A DNA stretch of 64,000 nucleotides, from contig DATMPC010000070.1 in the NCBI GenBank assembly GCA_035567895.1, positions 98,098-162,097 on the forward strand, read 5' to 3'. Shown here piece by piece: positions 52,083 through 60,193 of this stretch. The notes beneath the pieces are model-generated. The model ran no database searches, had not been told where the DNA came from, and was given only the letters and a program-made list of their open reading frames with translations. Each line of letters starts with the position of its first letter. The stretch's first letter is position 1. Origin of the DNA: Terriglobales bacterium (GTDB lineage Bacteria; Acidobacteriota; Terriglobia; Terriglobales; Acidobacteriaceae). The position numbers and the translations under genes are program-made.

Positions 52083-52837
52083 CCCAAAGCAACAGGATCC
52101 GAGCCGTCATCGTCGATGATGAAGATTTGGCGCGCCAGATGGTTCGCGAGCTTCTGGAAGTTCATCCCGAGATAGAAATCGTCGCCGAGTGCGCAAATGG
52201 GTTTGAAGCGGTAAAGGCAGCGACGGAACTCAAGCCCGATTTGCTTTTTCTCGACATCCAGATGCCCAAGCTTGATGGCTTCGAGGTCTTGGAGCTAATC
52301 GGTACCGACATGTCCGTAATCTTCGCCACGGCCTACGATCAGCACGCGCTGCGTGCGTTTGAGGTACATGCGGTCGATTACCTGCTAAAACCCTTCGGCG
52401 CAGAACGCTTCGAGCAAGCGCTGGCCAGGGCGCGTCAGCGAATGGGCGAAAAGCTGCCACTACCATCGGATTTGAAGGCATCCACACGCGCTCAAGGAGA
52501 ATTCGCCGAAAGGATCGTAGTTCGCGACGGAACACGAGTGCACATCATTCCGATCGCAAAGCTGGATTACGCCGAGGCGCAGGATGATTATGTCGCACTA
52601 GCTAGCGAAGGCAAGAAACACCTGAAGCAGCAAACAATTTCCAGCCTGGAAACGTCTCTCGATCCGGCTCGTTTTCTACGAATTCACCGGTCGTACATCG
52701 TGAATCTGGAACGCGTAACAAAAATCGAGCCGTACGGGAAAGACACACATTTGAGCATCCTTAACGACGGCACGCGGCTTCCGGTAAGCCGGTCAGGATA
52801 TGGACGGCTGCGCGCGGTCTTGGATCAGAAGGGCTAG
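52079..52837 (+). CDS. LytTR-family response regulator
   Basis: 252 residues. The receiver domain has AVIVDDED with the acidic pocket, the phospho-acceptor D59 in LLFLDIQMPKLDGFEVL, the T/A of IFATAYDQHALRAFEVHAVDYLLKPF and the lysine K in that segment. A LytTR DNA-binding domain follows (about 145-250: IVVRDGTRVHIIPIAKLDYAEAQDDYVAL ... FLRIHRSYIVNLERVTKIEPYGKDTHLSILNDG). It probably controls its own operon and wall genes. It is coupled to the kinase by a 4-base overlap. Confidence 0.93.
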   Translation: MTQSNRIRAVIVDDEDLARQMVRELLEVHPEIEIVAECANGFEAVKAATELKPDLLFLDIQMPKLDGFEVLELIGTDMSVIFATAYDQHALRAFEVHAVDYLLKPFGAERFEQALARARQRMGEKLPLPSDLKASTRAQGEFAERIVVRDGTRVHIIPIAKLDYAEAQDDYVALASEGKKHLKQQTISSLETSLDPARFLRIHRSYIVNLERVTKIEPYGKDTHLSILNDGTRLPVSRSGYGRLRAVLDQKG

Positions 52838-52913
52838 GGCCGTCACAGGTTTCGTGGGCAGGTTTAGGAACGGCACGGACTCCATTCGTGCCCGAGGCGA
52901 CTCCCCTTTTGAT

Positions 52914-53100
52914 ACTGTCATCCCTCCTGATACTGTCATCCCTCGCGCCGCCGCAGCACAGTTTGTCATATCGAACCCGGGTTTTGCGGCGCGGGGGACC
53001 TGCTTTTCCTTGTATTAGCCAGAACAGCAGATCCCCCGCTCCGCGGTCAGATGTTCCGTAACTCAACCAGCATATTGGCGGAGCGAGGGATGACAGTGTC
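52914..53100. repeat. Nested inverted repeat, gtcatcc family, with duplicated left arm
   Basis: The arm actgtcatccctc occurs at about 52914 and again at 52932; its complement gagggatgacagt is at 53085. An inner pair (gcgggggacctgct against agcagatcccccgc, one mismatch) sits inside. It fills most of the 290 bases between the response regulator and the recombinase-like gene, two genes that converge, so it may also end transcription. Confidence 0.75.
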
Positions 53101-53127
53101 TCTGTAGTTCGAGAGTGATGTGACGTT

Positions 53128-53568
53128 CTAAAGCCCCGCAGCCTTCAGCTTCCGCCGGCGCTCCTGCCATTCTTCAGTCGAGAAAATTCGTGGACCCACT
53201 TCGATCAGCCGTGGAAGCATTTGAAAGACTGATACCGGAGTCCACTTGAACCCCTGTCGAGTGCGGAAACCGCGACGATTGAGTTCTTCGGCAATCCGGG
53301 AGTATGGACCTTCCTGAACTGTGAGTTCCATCATCAGGAAGAGCGCCTCCCTCTCCGTCGGATTCACCTCAAGTTGCTCGGAATCCTTCGCGACCTGCAG
53401 ACCAAACGGAGGTTCTTCACCGGTCGCGGCTGATTGGGCGGCTGCCTCAGGCACCTCGCGTTCCCATTCGATAGCGACGATCTTCCAGCCCTGCTCGGTT
53501 TGACTTTTTATGTCTTCAGCTCCAAACGGCGATGAAAGAACCTGGCGAACACGCTCAACGTTGGCCAC
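53128..53568 (-). CDS. Small recombinase-tail-like protein
   Basis: 146 residues. The end LTVQEGPYSRIAEELNRRGFRTRQGFKWTPVSVFQMLPRLIEVGPRIFSTEEWQERRRKL resembles the Recombinase domain that follows the catalytic part of large serine recombinases (helix-turn-helix with 'TRxGxxWTxxSV'). No resolvase catalytic domain or Ser nucleophile is present. It may be a DNA-binding remnant or a lineage-specific regulator. The GTG at 53568 is set by AGAGGAGG just upstream; the frame is open further but crosses repeat element B. The gene sits directly next to that element. Confidence 0.7.
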   Translation of the reverse strand: MANVERVRQVLSSPFGAEDIKSQTEQGWKIVAIEWEREVPEAAAQSAATGEEPPFGLQVAKDSEQLEVNPTEREALFLMMELTVQEGPYSRIAEELNRRGFRTRQGFKWTPVSVFQMLPRLIEVGPRIFSTEEWQERRRKLKAAGL

Positions 53569-53894
53569 AAATCCTCCTCTTGCAGGGGGGAGATAGATAG
53601 CGTCGCAGAATATCAGCGCACGTTCAGTGCCACAAGTCATCAATCCGCACGATTCGGCAATGCAGAGACTTAGGGATGGAGGCGGGAGGAGATCTTCGGG
53701 ACCAATTGTCCGCTTGAAACAAGCACTGTACGGATTCGGGCAGCAGGGTGCGCAACATGCTGCTCGGCCGCCCGCCCTGGCTGGCAAGTCAGGTCCACGG
53801 CAGGCTCCATGAACTGGCGCGTGCGAAGCTGTGCCCTTCAATGTCCTTCGCTGCGAAAAGCCTGATTTTGACAAACAGCAGATGCGCTTTCCCC

Positions 53895-54240
53895 GTAGAG
53901 CAACGGATGACAAAAATATTTCTTTCTTCCCCTGTAAGCTGTTGAGCCGACGCAAGTGAAAAATGTGTAGAGCAACGGACGAAGCTTGCCTTTCGTGGTC
54001 ACTTGCGCCATCATCGAGAGGTGCACGCAAATTCCAATTTGGGAACGAACTTCTTGAGCAAAGAATTGCATCGATCAGCGGCCGCCGGCGCGACGGCGAA
54101 AATCCCCGAGGGGATCTCGGGGGAGAGAGCCCGAGCTCGCCAGGGGATCACAACGGGCATCCCCGGGGATCTTGAACGTATCCCCGGGGAACTCCAGGGG
54201 ACCTCGATGCTAAGTCCTTTAGATCAGGGGATCACAATTT
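53895..54240. repeat. Dispersed repeat element B (related to element A at 5456)
   Basis: It has the same framework as A: gtagagcaacgga at 53895 and 53967 (72 bases apart), ttgcgccatcat at 54003, and taagtccttt-gatca at 54211-54225. The variable part contains seven ATCCCC/GGGGAT and none of the ATCCCA/TGGGAT hexamers that fill A, and its dyads (atccccggggat) are built from that version. The rest of 53569-54283 has no gene; the stretch before the element holds only ordinary-looking sequence, such as ctgctcggccgcccgcc. Confidence 0.75.
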
Positions 54241-54283
54241 TTCGACCGGGGGCGACCGACGGTAAAGCGGCCGCCTAGGTCGG

Positions 54284-54709
54284 TCAAACAGTCGACTTGG
54301 AGCAGAATTGATTGAAAGCCTCGGCTAACTTGAGCGCAATCATCCTGGGATCGCTGGTCTCAATGTCGGAGCGCTGCATCATGTACACAAGTTCGCCGTC
54401 ACGCAGGATTCCAATCGACGGCGATGATGGCGGATATCCGGTGAAGTAACTGCGAGCCTTGTCGGTCGCTTCGCGGTCCTGACCAGCAAAAACCGTAATC
54501 GTGTTATCTGGCCTCGCTGAATTTTGCAACGCGGCTCTTACTCCCGGCCGCATCTTCCCGGCGGCACAGCCGCAGATCGAATTTACGACGACCATCGTGG
54601 TCCCTGGTTGCTTCACCGCACTATCGACTTCGTCAGCCGTGCGCGTCTCTCGGATTCCAAGACGGGTTAGCTCCTCCCGCATCGGCATCACCATGATCTC
54701 TGGATACAT
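54284..54709 (-). CDS. BrxA/BrxB-family bacilliredoxin
   Basis: 141 residues. The active site CGC in VVVNSICGCAAGKMRPGVRAAL, with thioredoxin fold and GYPPSSPSIGILRDGELVYMMQRSDIE, marks the BrxA/B (DUF1094) family. In Firmicutes these remove bacillithiol from oxidised proteins; in Acidobacteriota, which may use another thiol, the substrate is uncertain. The ATG at 54709 has GGAGG nine bases upstream. It diverges from murB. Confidence 0.92.
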   Translation of the reverse strand: MYPEIMVMPMREELTRLGIRETRTADEVDSAVKQPGTTMVVVNSICGCAAGKMRPGVRAALQNSARPDNTITVFAGQDREATDKARSYFTGYPPSSPSIGILRDGELVYMMQRSDIETSDPRMIALKLAEAFNQFCSKSTV

Positions 54710-54833
54710 TCTTTATCCTCCACATATTCATTTTACATAGCGTTTCGTTTGTGTGGTTTTGCTTATGTAGTACCGGCCGGGGACAGCAGGAACAATGCAG
54801 TCAGATTAAAGCAATGCGGTAATCTCATCTTAA

Positions 54834-55880
54834 GTGCAAATCCTCCAAGACATCCCATTAGCTGCATACACGACGCTCAAGGTTGGCGGTCCAGCTCGCT
54901 GCTTCGTGGAGGCTCACAGCGAGGGCGACATACTCGAGGCGCTCGCCTACGCCCGCGAACACTCACTCGAAGTATTCGTGCTGGGTGGAGGAAGCAATCT
55001 CGTCGTTTCGGACGCAGGCTGGCCGGGTTTGGTCTTAAAGATTTCCATTTCGGGAATCGAAACTGCGCAGAAGAACGGTAATGTGATTTTTACCGCAGGT
55101 GCTGGAGAAGACTGGGATGGCCTGGTGGCCCACTCTGTCGAGCAAAACTGCGCCGGGATTGAGTGCATGAGCGGAATTCCCGGCACTGTCGGGGGAACTC
55201 CGGTACAGAATGTGGGCGCCTATGGACAGGAAGTCGCCGAGACGATAACTTCGGTCCGCGCAATCGAGGTGACTTCAGGCGAGATCCGGGCACTGTCCAA
55301 TTCGGAGTGTGGCTTCCTGTACCGCACCAGCATCTTCAACACATCGCAGAAAGGACGCTATATCGTCACCCGCGTTTCCTACGCACTCTGGCCAGGGCGT
55401 TCGCCTCGCGTTGAGTATGCCGACCTGAAACGCTACTTCGCCTCATCATCAGCCACTCCAAGCTTGCAGCAGGTACGGAATGCAGTCCGCGAGATTCGGG
55501 CGAGCAAAGCCATGCTGATTACTCCTAATGAAGAAAACAGCCGCAGCGCCGGATCGTTCTTCAAGAATCCGCTCCTCTCGCCTGCCGAGTACGACCGCAT
55601 CGCTTCTCTTCCTCAGTGCGCCGATCAAAGGCCGCCGAAGTACCCCGCTCCTGACGGACTAGTCAAGATCTCAGCAGCCTGGCTGGTAGAGAGAGCCGGA
55701 TTTCAAAAAGGCTTTGGCAACGGTCGAGTCGGAATCTCTACAAAGCACACTCTCGCGATCGTCAATCGCGGAGGCGCAACCGCGGCAGAGATCATCCAGT
55801 TCAAGAACAAAGTGCAGGAAGGGGTGTTCAAAGTCTTTGGAGTACAACTTCATCCCGAGCCGGTGTTTGTTGGGTTCTAA
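54834..55880 (+). CDS. murB: UDP-N-acetylenolpyruvoylglucosamine reductase
   Basis: 348 residues. It reduces the MurA product with NADPH and FAD to give UDP-MurNAc. The FAD site shows [15 protein letters not shown] and [38 protein letters not shown] and [13 protein letters not shown] (catalytic Ser) are the next blocks, and [13 protein letters not shown] is the C-terminal Glu region. The length and the Tyr-loop place it in the E. coli-like type I. It starts at GTG 54834. It is not near murA (22.6 kb) or the dcw cluster. Confidence 0.95.
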   Translation: MQILQDIPLAAYTTLKVGGPARCFVEAHSEGDILEALAYAREHSLEVFVLGGGSNLVVSDAGWPGLVLKISISGIETAQKNGNVIFTAGAGEDWDGLVAHSVEQNCAGIECMSGIPGTVGGTPVQNVGAYGQEVAETITSVRAIEVTSGEIRALSNSECGFLYRTSIFNTSQKGRYIVTRVSYALWPGRSPRVEYADLKRYFASSSATPSLQQVRNAVREIRASKAMLITPNEENSRSAGSFFKNPLLSPAEYDRIASLPQCADQRPPKYPAPDGLVKISAAWLVERAGFQKGFGNGRVGISTKHTLAIVNRGGATAAEIIQFKNKVQEGVFKVFGVQLHPEPVFVGF

Positions 55881-55957
55881 GGTGTCAGGAGGCTCATAAT
55901 CTACATAGCTGTCACGCTCGTACTTCTAGAGAATCTAATTCTCGGGACCTCAGAATC

Positions 55958-56911
55958 ATGCTGATCAAAAAGCCTTCAGATATACCTTCCTCGGAAATCA
56001 CTTCGAAATCGCTGTACATGGACCGGCGAAAGTTCGTGACGAGCGCTGCGCTCTTCGGAGCTGCTGTCGCGACGGGGGGCTGCGACATGGTAAAGCCGTC
56101 CCAGACGGTGAGCGCAAATACGAAACTCACAACCACGAAGAGTCCTCTCAGCACCGACGAAACTCAGACGCCCTTCAAGGACATCACCAACTACAACAAC
56201 TTCTACGAATTCAGCACAGACAAATACGGCCCTGCAGACCTCTCCCGCAAATTCCGCACTAGCCCGTGGACAGTGAAGGTAGGTGGAGCTGTCAAGGAGA
56301 AGAAAACCTACGACGTCGATTCGCTGATGAAGCTGGCAGCCCTTGAAGATCGCATCTACCGCCATCGTTGCGTCGAAGGCTGGTCGATGGTGATTCCCTG
56401 GGTCGGCTACTCGCTGAGCAATCTGATCAATCAACTCCAGCCCACATCAAAAGCGAAGTACGTGATGTTCACAACGCTCATGGACCTCGGCCAATTTCCC
56501 GGCCAGCGCGCCCCCGTCCTGGATTGGCCATATACGGAAGGACTGCGTATGGACGAAGCGATGCATCCTCTCACGCTGCTCACGTTCGGCCTTTATGGCG
56601 AAACGCTCCCGAATCAGGATGGAGCTCCAGTCCGCCTCGTTATTCCATGGAAGTACGGCTTCAAGAGCATCAAGTCCATTGTCAAAATCGACTTCGTCGA
56701 CTATGAGCCGCCGACGGCCTGGAACAAAGCAGCGCCTAACGAATACGGGTTTTACTCGAACGTGAATCCCAATGTCGATCATCCGCGCTGGAGCCAGGCT
56801 ACGGAGCGGCGCATCGGCGAGTTTCGCAAGCGTCCGACGCTGATGTTCAACGGCTATGGCGACCAGGTCGCGAGCCTTTATAACGGCGTGGACTTGAAAA
56901 AGCACTTCTGA
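55958..56911 (+). CDS. msrP: Methionine sulfoxide reductase catalytic subunit MsrP
   Basis: 317 residues. A Tat signal begins at [21 protein letters not shown] after a 20-residue head, as in E. coli YedY. The molybdopterin-binding Cys is in [25 protein letters not shown]-like [48 protein letters not shown] and [17 protein letters not shown] are family blocks. It repairs oxidised methionine in periplasmic proteins. It is directly adjacent to its membrane partner. Confidence 0.96.
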   Translation: MLIKKPSDIPSSEITSKSLYMDRRKFVTSAALFGAAVATGGCDMVKPSQTVSANTKLTTTKSPLSTDETQTPFKDITNYNNFYEFSTDKYGPADLSRKFRTSPWTVKVGGAVKEKKTYDVDSLMKLAALEDRIYRHRCVEGWSMVIPWVGYSLSNLINQLQPTSKAKYVMFTTLMDLGQFPGQRAPVLDWPYTEGLRMDEAMHPLTLLTFGLYGETLPNQDGAPVRLVIPWKYGFKSIKSIVKIDFVDYEPPTAWNKAAPNEYGFYSNVNPNVDHPRWSQATERRIGEFRKRPTLMFNGYGDQVASLYNGVDLKKHF

Positions 56912-57541
56912 ATGTCGCGTCGTTGGATTGTCCTGCTGAAAGTAATCGTTTGGGCGCTCTGCCTTTGCCCGGTGAGTCTTCTTGCCTGGAAGGCAACTCA
57001 CGATGAGCTTGGGGCCAACCCGCTTAGCGAAGTCACGCTCTCAACCGGCCACTGGACGCTGTACCTTCTGCTCACTACTCTCGCGATATCCCCGTTGCGA
57101 AAAATCACAGGCATCAACTGGCTCATTCGTTTCCGCCGGTTGGTCGGCTTGTTCGCGTTCCTTTACGGCTGCCTTCACCTGATGACGTATTTGTGGTTTG
57201 ACAAGTTCTTCGACGTGCATGAAATCGTGAAAGACATCTACAAGCGTCCATTCATCACTGCGGGAATGACAGCATGGACGCTCATGCTTCCGCTGGCGCT
57301 TACTTCCACGGCAGCGTCCATTCGCTGGCTTGGAGGGAAGCGGTGGCAAGCCTTGCACCGGCTGGTATATGCGAGTGCAATCGCGGGTGTCGTCCACTTC
57401 TGGTGGTTGGTGAAGCGCGATCTCACCCGACCGGAAATAATGGCGGCCATCCTCACGCTGTTGTTTGGATTTCGAGTTGTCGATCGTGTGCTGGCAAACC
57501 GAAACGTACGACCTGCCACTGTCTCTCAGGACGCTGATTAG
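56912..57541 (+). CDS. msrQ: Membrane heme subunit MsrQ
   Basis: 209 residues with six helices of the ferric-reductase-like fold. Heme-ligand histidines lie in FLYGCLHLMTYLW, GKRWQALHRLVYASAIAGVVHFWWLV. MsrQ passes electrons from quinols to MsrP at the inner membrane. Its ATG follows the msrP stop with no gap, so both are translated from one transcript. Confidence 0.94.
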   Translation: MSRRWIVLLKVIVWALCLCPVSLLAWKATHDELGANPLSEVTLSTGHWTLYLLLTTLAISPLRKITGINWLIRFRRLVGLFAFLYGCLHLMTYLWFDKFFDVHEIVKDIYKRPFITAGMTAWTLMLPLALTSTAASIRWLGGKRWQALHRLVYASAIAGVVHFWWLVKRDLTRPEIMAAILTLLFGFRVVDRVLANRNVRPATVSQDAD

Positions 57542-57626
57542 CCCGGGTCCTACTCGGGCAGAGATTGGAGCTTTCACCCGTGGAACGAGGTAGGAGGTTC
57601 GAAGAATTGCCTCGTAAAAAACTTTA

Positions 57627-57647
57627 GGGGACGCTCTTCGCGTCCCC
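57627..57647 (-). terminator. Intrinsic terminator of the lysine-rich peptide gene
   Basis: Arms ggggacgc / gcgtcccc with a 5-base loop; on the minus strand the stem is followed by TAAAGTTTTTT. It begins 26 bases after the stop codon of the small gene. It may also stop msrQ transcription from the other side. Confidence 0.82.
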
Positions 57648-57672
57648 CGTTTCTACTTTGCCTTGACAGCTC

Positions 57673-57723
57673 TTACTTTTTCTTCTTTGCTGTCTTCTTC
57701 GCGGCTTTCTTCTTGGTTGCCAT
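57673..57723 (-). CDS. 16-residue lysine-rich peptide
   Basis: The product is MATKKKAAKKTAKKKK: ten Lys, four Ala and one Thr after the Met. AAKK/TAKK-type repeats are those of histone H1 tails and bacterial H1-like proteins, which bind DNA or RNA by charge. A ribosome site AGGGAG stands nine bases before the ATG, a consensus promoter lies about 64 bases upstream, and an intrinsic terminator follows. The gene is far below normal ORF-calling limits. Binding to nucleic acid is inference; alternatively the leader with a K-rich stretch is regulatory. Confidence 0.65.
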   Translation of the reverse strand: MATKKKAAKKTAKKKK

Positions 57724-57738
57724 TTTCTATTCTCCCTT

Positions 57739-57754
57739 TCGATTGTTCAATCGA
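57739..57754 (-). promoter_or_regulatory. Hairpin in the leader of the lysine-rich peptide gene
   Basis: Arms tcgattg / caatcga with a 2-base centre, 15 bases upstream of the start codon and just before the ribosome site. It may be an operator or a leader stem. Confidence 0.45.
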
Positions 57755-57786
57755 GTTCGCAACGATCTTTTGTTGCAATTGTTGAA

Positions 57787-57815
57787 TGTATAGAGTCATT
57801 GAAAAACTATGTCAA
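57787..57815 (-). promoter_or_regulatory. Consensus sigma-70 promoter for the lysine-rich peptide gene
   Basis: On the minus strand TTGACA (57815-57810) and TATACA (57792-57787) are separated by exactly 17 bases. This is the best -35/-10 match I see in the window. The leader would be about 55-60 bases. Confidence 0.8.
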
Positions 57816-57855
57816 GCAAAAAATGGTTGACGTAAGTTGCTCTTTGAGTTCTACG

Positions 57856-57875
57856 TCGCGTAAAAAATTACGCGA
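57856..57875. repeat. Perfect palindrome between CPBP gene and small-peptide promoter
   Basis: Arms tcgcgtaa / ttacgcga around aaaa. It lies between the end of the CPBP gene and the -35 box and could end the CPBP transcript or bind a regulator. Confidence 0.5.
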
Positions 57876-57941
57876 GGAAGGTTTTCGCGAGCGATTCGTG
57901 ATGCGTTCGAGTGAAGAATCGCACTCGCCAGAATTCTTCGA

Positions 57942-58730
57942 TCACTTGATTACCCCGCTTTTTATCAGCCTTTGCGCGATCATCAGAAGTATTCCCTGAA
58001 AGCTGTCGTGCCATGCATGCGCCATCATTCCCGGACGCAGACTCTTCCGCAGAATGGCCAACGTACCAAACATTGCGCCGTAAACAAAAATGAGCAACAT
58101 GCGTTGTTTGCCCTCGTATCCGTGCGAAAGACCGAAGATCGCAGCCGAGACCAGCATGCCCACCCACACGTTGCGTAACAGAGTCGAGAATTGTCGCTGA
58201 AAATATCCGCGGAAGACGATCTCTTCAACAAAGCCTGCAGTCGTGCTCATGCAGATCCAAAGAATGAGTTCGGCTGCACTACGCGGAGCTAGCAGTTGAA
58301 TCGTCTTCTTTCCTTCATCAAGCGCGCCGGGACTTGCCATGTGCATGGCATAGCCCAATCCGATAAGCACGGCGTACGAGAGAATCCAAAATCCGAAGGC
58401 AACCGCAACGTCGAGCAGAAAATCCTCAAACGTACTCCATCTTCCACCAACCACTTCGCGCAGCTTCATTCGCGCGAAGCGCATTCCCAAATACGTCAGG
58501 CCAAGAAGCACCAACTCTGTAGCAATCGTGACGCTGTAAAAGACAACATGACCGAATCGCTTTGCGAACTCTCCTTGCTTATCGGCTCCGCTGTACGACA
58601 TGAACAGCATCACACCAGCCAATGCGAACGTATAACCGTATTGCCAGAGCGGAGGGCGCTGAGACTCCTCGTCAATCGGCTGCCCAAGAGTTCCAGACAG
58701 GGCTGAAGGGGAAGTAATGGAATCGTTCAA
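57942..58730 (-). CDS. CPBP-family intramembrane metalloprotease
   Basis: 262 residues with about eight helices. The signature EExxxR is FVEEIVFRGYFQRQF, followed by IFGLSHGYEGKQRMLLIFVYGAMFGTLA and the His of MMAHAWHDSFQG. CPBP proteins (including CAAX prenyl proteases and bacteriocin self-immunity proteins) cut or bind membrane peptides. The natural substrate is unknown. The start is TTG with GAGGAAC upstream. It diverges from the thiolase gene. Confidence 0.9.
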   Translation of the reverse strand: MNDSITSPSALSGTLGQPIDEESQRPPLWQYGYTFALAGVMLFMSYSGADKQGEFAKRFGHVVFYSVTIATELVLLGLTYLGMRFARMKLREVVGGRWSTFEDFLLDVAVAFGFWILSYAVLIGLGYAMHMASPGALDEGKKTIQLLAPRSAAELILWICMSTTAGFVEEIVFRGYFQRQFSTLLRNVWVGMLVSAAIFGLSHGYEGKQRMLLIFVYGAMFGTLAILRKSLRPGMMAHAWHDSFQGILLMIAQRLIKSGVIK

Positions 58731-58853
58731 TCGAGTTCCTCGTGAATCAAGTCGCTCATGCAGGCCATCTTATAATGGATGGTTTGGCTTTCAGCCAATC
58801 CAGTTCGATAGTCCCTGATCTGTTGTGAACTGCACATTTCTGTTGAGGCCATC

Positions 58854-60038
58854 ATGGAAGACGTAGTCATCGTTTCTGCAGTACGAACTCCAATCGGCAA
58901 GTTTCAAGGATCTCTTTCCGACCTCAGCGCGCCGCAGCTAGGCGCATTGGTGGTGAAAGAAGCTGTTAGCCGTGCCCATCTCGATCCGAAACTAATAGAC
59001 GAGTGCATCATGGGCAATGTGATCTCTGCGGGCTTGGGACAGAATCCTGCGCGACAGGCGGCCCTTGGCGGAGCCCTGCCGCCTGAAGTCGCCGCACTCA
59101 CCATAAACAAAGTTTGTGGCTCGGGACTGAAGGCAATTGGACTTGCGGCGCAAGGCATTCAAACCGGGAATGCGGAAATCGTAGTGGCCGGCGGCATGGA
59201 GTCAATGACAAACGCTCCTTATCTCTTGCCACAGGCGCGCAAAGGATATCGCCTGGGCAATTCACAAATCGTTGATTCGATGGTGAACGACGGCCTCTGG
59301 GACGTTTACAACAACTACCACATGGGAATGACCGGCGAGAACGTTGCCGAGAAGTACGGCATTACGCGAGAGCAACAGGACGAGTTTGCCGTGAACTCGC
59401 ATCGCAAAGCGATTCAGGCGTGGAAGGAATGCCGCTTCAAATCGCAAGTCATGCCCGTGGAACTTCCTGCGCGCAAGAAGGGCGATCCGGCAGTGATCTT
59501 CGAAAAAGATGAGGGTCCGCGTGAGGACACGACCGCCGAGACGCTTCGATCCCTGAAGCCCGCGTTCAAGAAAGACGGCACCGTAACCGCAGGCAATGCC
59601 TCAACGATCAACGACGGAGCGGCCGCAGTGGTAGTGATGCCTGCCCGCAAGGCCAAAGATCTCGGGCTACAACCAATGGCACGCATCGTTGCGCAAGCCA
59701 CCAGTGGAGTCGATCCGAAGTGGGTAATGATGGCGCCCGTCGACGGGGTCCGCAAACTTTGGCAGAAAACGGGATGGAAAGCGGACGACGTCGATCTCTA
59801 TGAACTCAATGAGGCATTCTCCGTACAGTCGGTCGCAGTCGTGCGCGAGCTCGGCATCGATATGGACAAAGTGAACGTCAATGGCGGAGCCGTCGCGCTC
59901 GGCCACCCCATAGGAGCGAGCGGCGCGCGTGTACTGGTGACGTTGCTTTATGAACTGATTCGCCGGAATGCGCACAAAGGAATCGCGGCGCTCTGTCTGG
60001 GCGGCGGAAATTCCGTGGCGATGGCGATTGAACGGTAG
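58854..60038 (+). CDS. Acetyl-CoA acetyltransferase (thiolase)
   Basis: 394 residues. The nucleophile Cys is in [14 protein letters not shown], the His in [19 protein letters not shown], and the second Cys in [15 protein letters not shown]. It joins two acetyl-CoA to acetoacetyl-CoA or cleaves 3-ketoacyl-CoA. The sequence is of the biosynthetic/degradative type II group and length is usual (390-395). No other beta-oxidation or PHB gene is adjacent. A hairpin-rich repeat follows its stop. Confidence 0.95.
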   Translation: MEDVVIVSAVRTPIGKFQGSLSDLSAPQLGALVVKEAVSRAHLDPKLIDECIMGNVISAGLGQNPARQAALGGALPPEVAALTINKVCGSGLKAIGLAAQGIQTGNAEIVVAGGMESMTNAPYLLPQARKGYRLGNSQIVDSMVNDGLWDVYNNYHMGMTGENVAEKYGITREQQDEFAVNSHRKAIQAWKECRFKSQVMPVELPARKKGDPAVIFEKDEGPREDTTAETLRSLKPAFKKDGTVTAGNASTINDGAAAVVVMPARKAKDLGLQPMARIVAQATSGVDPKWVMMAPVDGVRKLWQKTGWKADDVDLYELNEAFSVQSVAVVRELGIDMDKVNVNGGAVALGHPIGASGARVLVTLLYELIRRNAHKGIAALCLGGGNSVAMAIER

Positions 60039-60048
60039 CTTTACGTCT

Positions 60049-60182
60049 TTGTCATTCCGAAGCGAAGCGAGGAATCCCTATAGTACCCATGCTGCGCGCG
60101 GTAACCCATGCCTGTATGCACGAGAGTGCATGGGTACAGTAGGGATTCCTCACCGCCAAAAAACGGCGGTTCGGAATGACAA
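60049..60182. repeat. Long nested inverted repeat, gtcatt family, between convergent genes
   Basis: Outer arms ttgtcattccgaa (60049-60061) and ttcggaatgacaa (60170-60182) are perfect; inner arms of 23 bases (60070-60092 against 60128-60150) pair except for a 2-base internal loop. A minor gccg-ccaaaaaa-cggc stem is also present. The 134-base unit sits between the stops of the thiolase and GlmS-like genes and probably ends both transcripts. It belongs to the type of repeat known from many bacteria that begins gtcattccgaagcgaagcga. Confidence 0.82.
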
Positions 60183-60193
60183 TGAAAGAGGCG

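Noticed and set aside
53569..54030. Upstream extension of the recombinase-like frame to 300 codons
   Set aside because: It would translate repeat element B; a strong ribosome site marks the GTG at 53568.
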